Shown: in pieces, positions 8,018 to 16,974 of the stretch
Position numbering within the stretch: position 1 is the first letter of the stretch
Layout of the letters: each line of letters begins with the position of its first letter
Origin: Algicola sagamiensis DSM 14643
GTDB lineage: Bacteria; Pseudomonadota; Gammaproteobacteria; Enterobacterales; Alteromonadaceae
Length of the DNA stretch: 64,000 bases
NCBI RefSeq assembly: GCF_000374485.1
Contig: NZ_KB894503.1
Location: forward strand, 62,001-126,000
Reading direction: 5' to 3'
The notes under the pieces: generated by a model
The model's database searches: none
The model's input: the letters and a program-made list of their open reading frames with translations, nothing else
What the model was told of the DNA's origin: nothing
Made by a program: the position numbers and the translations under genes

Positions 8018-9934
8018 TTAAAGTGGATTTGGCTTCCCAATATGAAAACCCTGAAGTCCATCGACATACAGTTTTTCCAATACGAATTTCTCTTCCTGAT
8101 TTTCAACGCTTTCAGCAATGACTTTCACACCAATACGATGGGCCAGATCAACCATTAAGCGACAGAAATATTCATTGTTTTTGTCTTCGTGGATCCCTTT
8201 GGAAAAGCTGCCATCCATTTTGATGTAGTCCGGCTTTATATCACGGAAAAATTTGAATGATGTGATCCCGGTTCCGAAGTGTTCTACCGTCACACGTGCA
8301 CCGATACGATGGATTGTTTCGATAAAGCGCTTACTGGCTGGCAAATTGTTTTGTACGCCAAACTCAGTGACTTCGAAAACAAGCTTGTGGGCAATGGCAG
8401 TATCACGTAGTAAGCGACGCTCCAGCCAGATGATAAATTGTTCATCATGGATTGAGCGTGCAGAAAGGTTAATCGCGTAGTGCTCCGTCGTGAGTGCTTT
8501 TGCTTTTAAGGTCTCTATCACTAATTCAACAATTTTCTTATCCACATCGATAATTTTATCGAGCTTTTCTGCCATTGCGAAGAAGGAGGCTGTTGGTACT
8601 TTTTTACCGTCTTTGAGTTGAAAGCGGGTCAGTATTTCGTTGTAGACTAATGCGGAATTATTGACCGGTTCAATATGCTGCATCATCAACGAGAGCTTAC
8701 CTTGCTCCAGAACATGTTCGATGACTTTACGCCAATTCTGAGAGCCTTTTGACTCAACACTTGCATCTTCCAGACTGGTTTCTGTTTGAAAGTGCCAAGC
8801 ATTCGACTGTCGGGTTTGAGCATGGCTGATTGCCATATCTGCCAGTGCCATCAATTCCCCAAGAGAATTACCAGATTCATAACTGATCATGCCCGTATAA
8901 GCCACAGAGTCTAAATCTGCGCGGTTTTGGTATTCACCAAATGTACCTTGGAGGTTATTCCCAAATTTTTCAGAGTCTTTCATAGTTTGTTTTGGCAAAA
9001 TGGTTGCAAAGTCAGAGCCAGATAAGCGAAAGACGAGCGCTTCAGGGAAAGGTTTTATACATTTTAAGATCAATTCACCAACTTGTTTGATATAAGCATC
9101 GCCTTCAGAGTAGCCTCGCGTTGTATTTATGTTTTGAAGTTCTGTACAACGGGTGACAGAAAGAATACCAAATTGCGGGCTTTTGGGGTTATTGAGGAAA
9201 TCCTCAAAATATTGGATCAAACGGTGTTTGTTTGGAAGCTGTGTTAGATCATCTTTATAAGCCTGGTCTTTGATTTTTTCTGCGGAAGTACGGACCTGCT
9301 TCTCTTGAGCAATAAATAATTCTTTGATGTCGTCAACGAGTGGCTCACAGATTTTGTGGGTTGCTTCATGTTGATCGAGTTGTTGCATACTACTGCTTTG
9401 CTTTAAAGCATCCAACTCGTCCTGAATTGCTTCGCGATAGCGTGACATGGTTCGCGAGCTGAGCCGTTTTTGCAACAACAATATGGTGAATAAAAGGAAA
9501 CCAAAAGAACCTGTTGTGACATAAAAAATAGTATCAGAATGGCGCATTTCTGCGGTTGCATCGAGTACAAACTCAATATTGACGCGTGGTGATTTCGACT
9601 TGATTTTGTGGGTTTTGGTTTTTGTTCCGATCTGTTCGAGCAAAAGTTGAGAAAGTGGGGGCGTTTCTTTCTTTTTTGAGTATTTATATAAAGAAGATCC
9701 TTTTCGTGACTTCATCACCAAGCGGGCAGTAGGTAGCATCCCTTTAATTTGCTTCGCAAGAAGTTTGGGATCATTGAAAACATGCCGGCTCACGAGAAGT
9801 TTAACTGCTTCAACAGCTTGTTTGTCTTTTTGCTGAATCAGAGCACTGGTTTGGAATAGATTTACAGCACTAATCAAACAGAATGCGCTGATAAGAATAA
9901 TAAATTGAAAAAAGCTATATCTAAATGTACCCAT
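8018..9934 (-). CDS. Membrane GGDEF-EAL protein with degenerate motifs
   Basis: The ATG at 9934 gives 638 aa; the frame also extends to a TTG at 9976. A membrane segment (residues about 6-26), a periplasmic stretch of about 105 aa and a second membrane segment (about 140-160) lead to a helical linker, then GGDEF-like and EAL-like domains. GGDEF reads SGSDF, so cyclase activity is unlikely. EAL reads EIL and the metal-binding DDFGTG reads EHFGTG, so phosphodiesterase activity is doubtful, while EVTE and AESVE are kept. The layout recalls LapD-like proteins that bind c-di-GMP inside and signal to the periplasm, but I see no LapG or LapA nearby. Receptor or regulator is the best inference. Confidence 0.85.
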   Translation of the reverse strand: MGTFRYSFFQFIILISAFCLISAVNLFQTSALIQQKDKQAVEAVKLLVSRHVFNDPKLLAKQIKGMLPTARLVMKSRKGSSLYKYSKKKETPPLSQLLLEQIGTKTKTHKIKSKSPRVNIEFVLDATAEMRHSDTIFYVTTGSFGFLLFTILLLQKRLSSRTMSRYREAIQDELDALKQSSSMQQLDQHEATHKICEPLVDDIKELFIAQEKQVRTSAEKIKDQAYKDDLTQLPNKHRLIQYFEDFLNNPKSPQFGILSVTRCTELQNINTTRGYSEGDAYIKQVGELILKCIKPFPEALVFRLSGSDFATILPKQTMKDSEKFGNNLQGTFGEYQNRADLDSVAYTGMISYESGNSLGELMALADMAISHAQTRQSNAWHFQTETSLEDASVESKGSQNWRKVIEHVLEQGKLSLMMQHIEPVNNSALVYNEILTRFQLKDGKKVPTASFFAMAEKLDKIIDVDKKIVELVIETLKAKALTTEHYAINLSARSIHDEQFIIWLERRLLRDTAIAHKLVFEVTEFGVQNNLPASKRFIETIHRIGARVTVEHFGTGITSFKFFRDIKPDYIKMDGSFSKGIHEDKNNEYFCRLMVDLAHRIGVKVIAESVENQEEKFVLEKLYVDGLQGFHIGKPNPL

Positions 9935-10104
9935 AGTTCCGTTAATGCCACGACAAAATTGTACAATTTTAAACAAGATAATAACGAATGCTATAAGTAA
10001 TTGAGCAAATTTACAATAAATTACGGAAGAGTTGTTGAATTTTATTCACAGAATAGTGTTTTGAGCACATGTAATAATGAATAAGAGAGTAGGGGTGTTA
10101 GATA

Positions 10105-10181
10105 TGGCTCCCCCTCCCCGACTCGAACGGGGGACCTGCGGATTAACAGTCCGTCGCTCTAACCAACTGAGCTAAGGGGGA
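10105..10181 (-). tRNA. tRNA-Asn(GTT), copy 5 in transcription order
   Basis: This is a 77-nt cloverleaf including encoded CCA. The acceptor TCCCCCT/AGGGGGA pairs fully, the D stem is GCTC/GAGC, the T stem is CCCCG/CGGGG, and the anticodon loop CTGTTAA gives GTT. The top pair of the anticodon stem is an A27-C43 mismatch, as in all five copies. It is the last gene of the array, 123 bp before the TTG that opens the GGDEF/EAL frame; no clear terminator follows it. Confidence 0.95.
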
Positions 10182-10203
10182 ATCGATATGATTTTATTTA
10201 ATT

Positions 10204-10280
10204 TGGCTCCCCCTCCCCGACTCGAACGGGGGACCTGCGGATTAACAGTCCGTCGCTCTAACCAACTGAGCTAAGGGGGA
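10204..10280 (-). tRNA. tRNA-Asn(GTT), copy 4
   Basis: The sequence is identical to its neighbour at 10105-10181 over the whole cloverleaf, with GTT anticodon and encoded CCA. It is separated from that gene by a 22-bp unrelated spacer. Confidence 0.95.
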
Positions 10281-10301
10281 ATCGAATTTTTTGGAATATT
10301 T

Positions 10302-10378
10302 TGGCTCCCCTTCCCCGACTCGAACGGGGGACCTGCGGATTAACAGTCCGTCGCTCTAACCAACTGAGCTAAAGGGGA
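10302..10378 (-). tRNA. tRNA-Asn(GTT), copy 3, acceptor-stem variant
   Basis: It matches the other copies except in the acceptor stem, TCCCCTT/AAGGGGA. Here the C6-G67 pair is replaced by T6-A67, a compensatory double change, so the gene is under selection and functional. GTT anticodon and encoded CCA are intact. Confidence 0.95.
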
Positions 10379-10396
10379 ACCGATATATTCGGAATT

Positions 10397-10473
10397 TGGC
10401 TCCCCCTCCCCGACTCGAACGGGGGACCTGCGGATTAACAGTCCGTCGCTCTAACCAACTGAGCTAAGGGGGA
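10397..10473 (-). tRNA. tRNA-Asn(GTT), copy 2
   Basis: Identical to the copies at 10105 and 10204, with 18-19-bp spacers on either side. The cloverleaf, GTT anticodon and CCA end are complete. Confidence 0.95.
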
Positions 10474-10492
10474 ACCGATGCGATAGTCAATT

Positions 10493-10569
10493 TGGCTCCC
10501 CCTCCCCGACTCGAACGGGGGACCTGCGGATTAACAGTCCGTCGCTCTAACCAACTGAGCTAAGGGGGA
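10493..10569 (-). tRNA. tRNA-Asn(GTT), copy 1 (promoter-proximal)
   Basis: This is the first gene of the array, with the same 77-nt sequence. The operon promoter lies 27-55 bases upstream on the minus strand. Confidence 0.95.
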
Positions 10570-10595
10570 AGCGTGTTTGCTATCAACGGGGCGCA

Positions 10596-10624
10596 ATCTT
10601 AATGACCAAGCCTAGATCTGTCAA
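10596..10624 (-). promoter_or_regulatory. Sigma-70 promoter of the tRNA-Asn operon
   Basis: On the minus strand TTGACA (10619-10624), a 17-base spacer and TAAGAT (10596-10601) form a near-consensus promoter. A GC-rich discriminator (TGCGCCCCG) follows the -10, as at stringently controlled stable-RNA promoters. One transcript could cover all five tRNAs. Confidence 0.85.
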
Positions 10625-10630
10625 CATTAA

Positions 10631-11136
10631 AATGCACGAAACTATGAAAATAGTTGCTGTTTGCTCACGGACCAAACGACTTGTAGTTATTTTGCGCCAT
10701 TTTATTGAATTGGAAAAAGAAATAGTTGTTTTTATGCTCAAAAAACAAAATTAAAGGATAAAATCAGCGGTCGTATCATGATATTGGTGCTTTCTTCATC
10801 AGTGGTTATCCACGATTCCTGTGGATAACCTTGTTGAACGGTATATGATATTCACTTTGAACCTTGGCGTAGCAACGTGTGTAGCTGTCTGGTTTGTTTT
10901 TTGCTCAAATAAAATTATGAGAACACTCTTTTTTTAGGGCATTAACCCGATTAAAATAGTTGACTCACTTCACTTTATTCCTCCTGCTAGTAACTCTGGG
11001 GGAGCGGGTCAAGGTGTAATGACAAATGGGGCTTTTCAGTAACGAGAAGTTATTTCATGAGTTCAAGAGGAAGAATCAATCCATTCAAACCCACGAATGA
11101 TATTGAGCATGCCTGAATAAGTAAGTACGCCTGAAT
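10631..11136. other. About 500-bp gene-free stretch upstream of the MATE gene
   Basis: Apart from the DnaA-box hairpin at 10804-10830 I see no gene. A 19-codon frame starting ATGAGTTCAAG (11057-11116) ends 20 bases before the MATE start; it has no good ribosome site and is unsupported. The sequence is AT-rich with short homopolymers. Confidence 0.5.
10804..10830. repeat. Perfect hairpin made of two opposed DnaA boxes
   Basis: GGTTATCCAC (10804-10813) and GTGGATAACC (10821-10830) are an exact 10-bp inverted repeat with a 7-base loop. Each arm contains a DnaA box: TTATCCACG on the plus strand (10806-10814) and the consensus TTATCCACA on the minus strand (10820-10828). No T-run follows, so a terminator is unlikely. 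It may bind DnaA, upstream of the tRNA operon. Confidence 0.6.
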
Positions 11137-12537
11137 ATGACAGAAAAATCGACCGACTCTAAGAATGCATTTATAGATGGTGTAATACCGACGACTTTAA
11201 GAAAAATGACAGTACCTGTTGTTTGGAGCATGATTGTTCTTATGTCATTTAACCTTGTCGACACTTTTTTTATCGGCTTACTAGGAACAGAGCCTCTTGC
11301 AGCGATTAGTTTTACTTTTCCGGTTACATTTGCAGTGATCAGCCTTGTTATCGGTATGGGGATTGGTACATCAGCTGTTATTGCGAAGGCATTAGGGTCA
11401 GGGGATGTTGAAGATGCAAAATATGATGGTACAGCAGCTTTACTTCTTTCCGCTTTAATGACTGGACTGCTAGCTTTGTCTGGTTTCATTTTTATCGAGC
11501 CAATTTTTAAAGTCCTTGGCGCAAAGCCAGAATTAATGAAGTATATCACGGACTATATGCACGTTTGGCTTGCTGGTAGTTTTATGTTGGTTTTTCCAAT
11601 GGTTGGAAATAGTATTCTTCGAGCTTCCGGCGATACAAAAACGCCCAGCCTGATCATGACTTTGGGTGGACTGGTCAACGCAATTCTCGATCCTTTATTA
11701 ATCTTTGGCTTAGGTCCATTCCCCGAATTAGGTGTTCAAGGGGCTGCGCTGGCGACAATTATTTCGTGGATTTTGGGTTCGATAACAGGGCTGTATATTT
11801 TGGGAATACGTCGTTGTCTGATCCATTTACACCTCAAGTCTTTCAAACAATTTATAGAAATTTCCAGGAAATTGCTCCAGATTGGCTTACCTGCAGCGGG
11901 AGCGAATATGCTGACACCACTTGGCACTGCAATTTTAACTGCAATGATTGCAACATACGGAAAAGAAGCTGTTGCTGCATTTGGGGTGGTTTCAAGAATT
12001 GAATCTATTGCTGTGATTGTTGCATTAGCACTGACGATGACCTTACCACCATTCATTAGTCAAAACTTTGGTGCCAATCGGTTGGATAGAGTCAAAATTG
12101 CTTATACAACGGTCACCAAGTTTATTTTAGTGTGGCAAATTTTTGTCTATGCACTGCTTGTTTTATTTCGAGGACCGATTGCACGTGTTTTCTCAAAAGA
12201 GCCTGCAGTACAAGAAACTATCGAGTTACTGTTGATGATATTCCCATTATGCCATGGTGTTTATGGAGTAACTATTTTGACAAATTCTTCTTTTAATGCG
12301 ATGCATAAACCAAATCAAGCACTTATTTTAAACATACTGCGCTATGTTATCTGTGTGATCCCTTTTGCATATGTAGGCAGTCTTCTTTACGGTCTGGAAG
12401 GACTTGGTTTTGGTGTGGTTCTTGGCAATGCTGTTATCGCTTTGGTTTCTAATCGCTGGTTTATGTCGCTCTTTAAAGCGTGTGACTTCAAAGCGAATGA
12501 AAACAACGAACGTATGGTAGAGCAGGGGAAATCATGA
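11137..12537 (+). CDS. MATE-family efflux transporter (466 aa)
   Basis: This is an inner-membrane sodium- or proton-coupled exporter of the MATE family, which typically extrudes cationic drugs and toxic metabolites. About 12 hydrophobic segments are visible in two similar halves. [24 protein letters not shown] near residue 41 and [17 protein letters not shown] near residue 165 are family signatures, and length is normal. The start at 11137 lacks a strong ribosome site. Its stop overlaps the uvrB start by 4 bases (ATGA), so the two are translationally coupled. The substrate cannot be told from sequence. Confidence 0.9.
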   Translation: MTEKSTDSKNAFIDGVIPTTLRKMTVPVVWSMIVLMSFNLVDTFFIGLLGTEPLAAISFTFPVTFAVISLVIGMGIGTSAVIAKALGSGDVEDAKYDGTAALLLSALMTGLLALSGFIFIEPIFKVLGAKPELMKYITDYMHVWLAGSFMLVFPMVGNSILRASGDTKTPSLIMTLGGLVNAILDPLLIFGLGPFPELGVQGAALATIISWILGSITGLYILGIRRCLIHLHLKSFKQFIEISRKLLQIGLPAAGANMLTPLGTAILTAMIATYGKEAVAAFGVVSRIESIAVIVALALTMTLPPFISQNFGANRLDRVKIAYTTVTKFILVWQIFVYALLVLFRGPIARVFSKEPAVQETIELLLMIFPLCHGVYGVTILTNSSFNAMHKPNQALILNILRYVICVIPFAYVGSLLYGLEGLGFGVVLGNAVIALVSNRWFMSLFKACDFKANENNERMVEQGKS

Positions 12538-14546
12538 GTCATTCTTCAGAACACCGTGAATTTGATTTGCAATCACAGTTTGCACCAGCGGGCGATCAGC
12601 CAACAGCGATTGATCAATTGATCGATGGTCTTGAGTCTGGACTTGCACATCAAACCCTATTAGGGGCAACAGGGACGGGTAAAACTTTTACGATTGCTAA
12701 TGTGATCCAGACGGTACAGCGACCAACGTTGATTATGGCGCATAACAAGACACTTGCTGCGCAGCTTTATGGGGAAATGAAAGAGTTTTTCCCCAATAAT
12801 GCGGTTGAATACTTTGTCTCGTATTATGACTACTATCAACCAGAAGCATACGTGCCAACAACAGATACCTTTATTGAGAAAGACGCTTCGATTAATGAAC
12901 ATATCGAGCAGATGCGGCTCTCAGCAACAAAGGCTTTGATGGAGCGCAGAGATGTTATTATTGTTGCGTCTGTCTCTGCAATTTATGGTTTGGGTGATCC
13001 AGACTCCTACATGAAGATGTTACTGCATCTTCGTCAGGGCGATATTGTTGATCAGCGGGCAATACTCAGGCGTTTAGCTGAGCTTCAGTACACTCGAAAT
13101 GACATCGACTTTCAGCGTGGTACTTATCGTGTGCGTGGTGATGTCATTGATATTTTTCCTGCTGATTCTGACCGATATGCCTATCGTGTTGAGTTGTTTG
13201 ATGAAGAACTTGAGCGAATCAGCCAATTCGATCCATTAACTGGTGCGGTAGAAAAGCAGGTTGCCAGGGTCACTATTTACCCCAAAACCCACTATGTCAC
13301 ACCACGACAAACAATACTGAATGCCGTTGATGATATTAAGGTTGAATTAAAATCGCGCCAAGCACAACTTAGAGATCTCAATAAGCTCGTTGAAGAACAA
13401 CGGGTGACCCAAAGAACGATGTTTGATCTCGAAATGATGGTAGAGTTGGGATATTGTTCTGGAATCGAGAATTATTCCCGCTACTTATCTGGTCGTGCAA
13501 TTGGTGAGCCACCCCCGACATTATTGGATTATTTTCCTGATGATGGCTTAATGGTTATCGACGAAAGCCATGTTACTGTGTCGCAGGTTGGTGCGATGTA
13601 TCGAGGAGACCGCTCAAGGAAAGAAACGCTGGTTGAGTTTGGTTTCCGCTTACCTTCAGCCTTGGATAATCGACCACTTAAATTTGAAGAGTTTGAAGCG
13701 ATTTCACCGCAAACGATTTACGTTTCTGCGACACCTGGCGATTATGAGCTGGATAAATCCTCTGGCGAAGTCGCTGAGCAGGTTGTTCGGCCTACAGGTT
13801 TGCTTGATCCAGAGATTGAAGTTCGCCCTGTTACAACACAAGTGGATGACTTACTTTCAGAGGTCCACAAAGTGACAGAGCGTGGAGAGCGTATCCTTGT
13901 GACGACGCTTACAAAACGAATGGCAGAAGACTTGACGGACTATCTTCATGATCACCAAGTTCGTGTTCGGTATTTACATTCTGATATTGATACAGTTGAA
14001 CGGGTTGAAATTATCCGCGATCTTCGACTCGGAAAGTTTGATGTACTGGTAGGGATCAACCTGCTAAGGGAAGGCTTGGATATGCCCGAAGTGTCGCTAG
14101 TTGCAATTTTGGATGCGGACAAAGAAGGATTTCTTCGCTCGGAACGTTCATTGATCCAGACAATTGGCCGTGCAGCACGGAATATCAATGGTCGAGCTAT
14201 TCTATATGCGGATAAAATCACAAAATCCATGGCGAAAGCAATTGACGAAACAAATCGACGCCGAGAAAAACAGCAAAAGCATAATGAAATCCATGGAATA
14301 GTACCGAAAGGCTTGCAAAAGAAAGTCACAGATATTATGGATGTTGGCGACGATCAAACCCAGAAGCAGCAACAGTTGGCAACTGGCGATCATGTCTTGG
14401 TCACGAAATCGTCAGAAGAAATTGCAGCAGAAATGAAGAAACTTGAAGCGCAGATGCTTGAGCACGCGAAGAACTTGGAGTTTGAACAAGCAGCAGCAGT
14501 TCGCGATCAGTTACAAACCATGCAGGATATGTTGATCCACTCATAG
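12534..14546 (+). CDS. uvrB: Excinuclease ABC subunit B
   Basis: This is the damage-verifying helicase-like subunit of nucleotide excision repair; it takes damaged DNA from UvrA and recruits UvrC. It is 670 aa, the usual size. Walker A is GATGTGKT near residue 43. The beta-hairpin region [12 protein letters not shown] is present, as are the DESH box, helicase motifs QTIGRAARN and the C-terminal UVR domain ([33 protein letters not shown] in outline). It overlaps the MATE gene by 4 bases. I see no LexA box before this operon, although uvrB is SOS-controlled in many relatives. Confidence 0.97.
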   Translation: MSHSSEHREFDLQSQFAPAGDQPTAIDQLIDGLESGLAHQTLLGATGTGKTFTIANVIQTVQRPTLIMAHNKTLAAQLYGEMKEFFPNNAVEYFVSYYDYYQPEAYVPTTDTFIEKDASINEHIEQMRLSATKALMERRDVIIVASVSAIYGLGDPDSYMKMLLHLRQGDIVDQRAILRRLAELQYTRNDIDFQRGTYRVRGDVIDIFPADSDRYAYRVELFDEELERISQFDPLTGAVEKQVARVTIYPKTHYVTPRQTILNAVDDIKVELKSRQAQLRDLNKLVEEQRVTQRTMFDLEMMVELGYCSGIENYSRYLSGRAIGEPPPTLLDYFPDDGLMVIDESHVTVSQVGAMYRGDRSRKETLVEFGFRLPSALDNRPLKFEEFEAISPQTIYVSATPGDYELDKSSGEVAEQVVRPTGLLDPEIEVRPVTTQVDDLLSEVHKVTERGERILVTTLTKRMAEDLTDYLHDHQVRVRYLHSDIDTVERVEIIRDLRLGKFDVLVGINLLREGLDMPEVSLVAILDADKEGFLRSERSLIQTIGRAARNINGRAILYADKITKSMAKAIDETNRRREKQQKHNEIHGIVPKGLQKKVTDIMDVGDDQTQKQQQLATGDHVLVTKSSEEIAAEMKKLEAQMLEHAKNLEFEQAAAVRDQLQTMQDMLIHS

Positions 14547-14587
14547 TTGATGAAAATAATCTGGTGAAGGGTTTATCAATAAAGCAT

Positions 14588-14622
14588 AGTCATTCAGGGC
14601 TTCAATGAAGCCCTGAATGACT
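14588..14622. terminator. Long perfect hairpin after uvrB
   Basis: The 16-bp arms at 14588-14603 and 14607-14622 (core TTCAGGGCTTC / GAAGCCCTGAA) are exactly complementary around AAT. A short TTTA follows on the plus strand. It lies between convergent uvrB and the 74-aa gene and probably ends both transcripts. Confidence 0.7.
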
Positions 14623-14652
14623 TTATGGCTCGTAATTGATAATGAGAAACAC

Positions 14653-14877
14653 CTAGTACCACATTTGATCTGGGATTGTTGAGTAACTTCGGTGTTCTAG
14701 AATATTTGCAATGGATTTAGATGTGAGTTTATCGAGTCTGGAGATGTCTGTCAGGATTTGATCTTGAACATCCACAGGGATCATCAGTTCTTCTAGATAA
14801 AGATGTGCTTTTGTGTCGTCTTTATCGTGCATCAAATTTCTTAGTACATCTGCCTGATGCATCATGACTGAGTTCAT
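14653..14877 (-). CDS. Small acidic protein (74 aa), function unknown
   Basis: A near-ideal ribosome site, TAGGAGGT, lies 5 bases before the ATG, which argues that this short frame is real. The product is mostly helical and charged with no membrane segment. The start MNSVMMHQADVLRNLMHDKDD and the end SYSTIPDQMWY match no family I know. It stands alone between the uvrB terminator and the cold-shock gene leader, transcribed away from the latter. Confidence 0.6.
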   Translation of the reverse strand: MNSVMMHQADVLRNLMHDKDDTKAHLYLEELMIPVDVQDQILTDISRLDKLTSKSIANILEHRSYSTIPDQMWY

Positions 14878-15346
14878 CGGCTACCTCCTACTGAGTGAGA
14901 AACCTTTACCGTGCAACTTTATTATGAGATCAATCGCTTCTATCCTCTCATAAATTTAAACCAAAGTATTAGAATTTTTATGCATCGAAATTGTGTTTTT
15001 TATTCACTCAGATGGAAAGTCATGAGATTTCAATCGCGGAGCTAACGAGGTGTGCAATATCTTTTCCTTTGATATACCCAAAGCAGGCTCAAGAAAAGGC
15101 GCCAACAATATAATAGAAAGTCGATCTTTGTCATTTATCTTGTAAAATGGGTCGATACATCGCATCTTTTCTTGACTCTGCATCGAGAAGGTATAGAATC
15201 GCGAGAGCGTTATACAAACACACTAATTTTAGTTTGATGGCTGGGATGCATTTTCAGTGAATGTTACCAACTCATCAAATCCTAGTTCTGTTTGAATGCT
15301 GAAGGTCCGTAAGGGCGAATAAATATATTAATTTTAGGATATTGTT
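14878..15346. other. Gene-free stretch with the cold-shock gene leader
   Basis: No gene is seen. The right part (15206-15346) should be the long untranslated leader of the cold-shock gene from the promoter at 15172-15199. The left part holds the upstream region of the 74-aa gene. Confidence 0.5.
15172..15199 (+). promoter_or_regulatory. Promoter of the cold-shock gene
   Basis: TTGACT (15172-15177) and TAGAAT (15194-15199) are 16 bases apart. Transcription would start near 15206 and leave a leader of about 140 nt, similar to the structured leaders of cspA-type genes. Confidence 0.6.
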
Positions 15347-15556
15347 ATGTCTAACAGAGTAACAGGAACCGTCAAGTGGTTCAACGAAACGAAAGGCTTT
15401 GGCTTCATTCAGCAAGAGTCTGGTCCAGATGTGTTCGCACACTTCCGCGCGATCACGGGTGAAGGCTTCAAAACCCTTGTTGAAGGACAAAAAGTTGAAT
15501 TTACGGTAACTGAAGGCCCTAAAGGACCTCAAGCACAGGAAATCGTCCGCCTTTAA
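15347..15556 (+). CDS. CspA-family cold-shock protein (69 aa)
   Basis: This is a single cold-shock domain that binds single-stranded RNA and DNA and acts as an RNA chaperone. RNP1 is KGFGFI (residues 16-21) and RNP2 is DVFAHF (29-34). [14 protein letters not shown] is typical. The second motif ends in HF where most have VHF or VHY. A long leader suggests post-transcriptional control by temperature or growth phase. A strong terminator follows. Which csp paralogue it is cannot be decided. Confidence 0.95.
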   Translation: MSNRVTGTVKWFNETKGFGFIQQESGPDVFAHFRAITGEGFKTLVEGQKVEFTVTEGPKGPQAQEIVRL

Positions 15557-15593
15557 CGATTCCTTACAGATAGCAAATTGCTAAACTAGTCTC

Positions 15594-15625
15594 ATGGCGC
15601 TGTGTAAACACAGCGCCATTTTTTT
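15594..15625 (+). terminator. Rho-independent terminator of the cold-shock gene
   Basis: ATGGCGCTGTGT (15594-15605) pairs with ACACAGCGCCAT (15608-15619) and is followed by seven T. It is a strong intrinsic terminator. Confidence 0.95.
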
Positions 15626-15641
15626 CTCCAAAATTCAATTC

Positions 15642-16625
15642 TTATCCAATCAACTCAAAGTAAGCATACCCTTGGCTACTTTGTTTGAGGATTGTATTTT
15701 TCTTTACGGCACTTTTGTATTTCACCAATGAATAGGCACTCCCATCAAGGATTGCTGCATGATGCCAGGGGGTTGCCCAGCTATCATGGCTTGGAACGAG
15801 CTGTAACCCAATTCGACTAAACTCAATGGAAAGTGGGTGAGGGGAGAAATGAACTGCATCCGGAAATTGATGATGAATGAAGTACTCCCAGGCGATATAC
15901 CGATGCATGACACTGAGTGCTAGATCTTTCGCTTGATTCCTGTGGTATGTTCTGGAGTGATCGGGCTCTAGACCAATTAGGTCTTCATACATCAACCGAT
16001 GGATCCCTTTAAAAAGCATATTCTCCATGGTTTTGTGTCTTATTGACTGTCGAATATCCTCTAACATCATAGGGCTTGAGCGAATAAATTGTGCTCGTTG
16101 CTCTTCATAGTTGTTTGCTTTGGGAAAATACTGACCCAACTGTGTAAATGAAATCCCAGTAAGCTGATTTTCATGACAAATCGCTTGAAGTGCATGTACA
16201 TAATCGTCAACCTGCTGGTCAGGAATTTGCAGAATATCATTAAATACATGACCATCTTGGCAGATCACGACTTTTGCGCCGGGGGGGTAGATTGATTGAA
16301 CGGACTCAGTTAAATGGTTTAAACGGGATAATGCTAGAAACTCAGCCATATCTGGCAAGTGAGAAATAGTTTTGTCTCGATTAGGAGATTTGGCAGGAAA
16401 GCCAATATAAGTAAAAGAAATTGGGTTGTTTTTCTCAAGCTGTCTTCTGATTAAATGCCTTTGATGTGCAAAAAATTGCTCGGCTTGAGTTGAACACGTC
16501 TCAGAAACCCGCTCAAACAAATTATAGTATGAAAAGCTCAAGGCCATATCGAGTATTTTTTGTGCGAGCCTGGAGCGTTCTGTCGTATGTGTTGGGAGTA
16601 AGTTAAGCTGACTGATTTCATCCAT
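15642..16625 (-). CDS. Isonitrile synthase family protein (PvcA/IsnA/DIT1-like)
   Basis: At 327 aa this matches PF05141 (DIT1_PvcA) proteins, which convert the amino group of tyrosine or tryptophan to an isonitrile using ribulose-5-phosphate. Family marks are IGFPAKSPNRDKT near residue 74 followed by LPDMAEFLAL, then VICQDGHVFNDIL near residue 120, and a late HFSPHPLS segment. In known pathways (Pseudomonas pvcAB, Xenorhabdus isnAB) an Fe/2-oxoglutarate oxygenase follows. Here none is adjacent: glyoxalase I is upstream and a cold-shock gene converges downstream. The product is therefore uncertain; a partner elsewhere in the genome or a free isonitrile amino acid are both possible. The family call is firm, the substrate is not. 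Confidence 0.82.
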   Translation of the reverse strand: MDEISQLNLLPTHTTERSRLAQKILDMALSFSYYNLFERVSETCSTQAEQFFAHQRHLIRRQLEKNNPISFTYIGFPAKSPNRDKTISHLPDMAEFLALSRLNHLTESVQSIYPPGAKVVICQDGHVFNDILQIPDQQVDDYVHALQAICHENQLTGISFTQLGQYFPKANNYEEQRAQFIRSSPMMLEDIRQSIRHKTMENMLFKGIHRLMYEDLIGLEPDHSRTYHRNQAKDLALSVMHRYIAWEYFIHHQFPDAVHFSPHPLSIEFSRIGLQLVPSHDSWATPWHHAAILDGSAYSLVKYKSAVKKNTILKQSSQGYAYFELIG

Positions 16626-16974
16626 GATTGTGCTCCAATTTCCTATTGACGGCTTGCTGGCTCGTGACTTTTACCTTGGATATGACCACGGAACAAACAT
16701 GATTCATTGTTATTATTCTCGCCTTTTCGATGAAATTGTCAGATGAAAGTGAAATATATGAACCCTCTCTTTGAATAAATGTCATGCTCTATCAAACCAT
16801 AAATCATTCAAAAATTTCAACTTTTTTATTGGTTCTATCCGTAATTGTGTCGTTGAGTCAACGGAAAGTGGGGAGAAATCACAAAGGAAGGTAATGAAAG
16901 TAGCGGGGAGACTCCGCCTTCTACAGTGGAGGAGTCTATGGAAATATCAAAATGATTTGAAGCATTGCAAAGGA
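16626..16974. other. Gene-free stretch between the isonitrile synthase and gloA
   Basis: I see no gene here. An imperfect inverted repeat (AGACTCC at 16909-16915, GGAGTCT at 16931-16937) lies 40 bases past the gloA stop and might be a weak terminator, but no T-run follows. The remainder should hold the promoter of the isonitrile synthase. Confidence 0.4.

Noticed and set aside
10105-10569. Five near-identical, regularly spaced units that look like a CRISPR array
   Set aside because: Each unit folds as a complete tRNA-Asn cloverleaf with encoded CCA, and the spacers are only 18-22 bp.
11057-11116. A 19-codon frame just before the MATE gene as a leader peptide
   Set aside because: It has no convincing ribosome site and no attenuator-like structure follows.
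16909-16937. Imperfect inverted repeat as the gloA terminator
   Set aside because: No T-run follows on the relevant strand and the stem has a mismatch.
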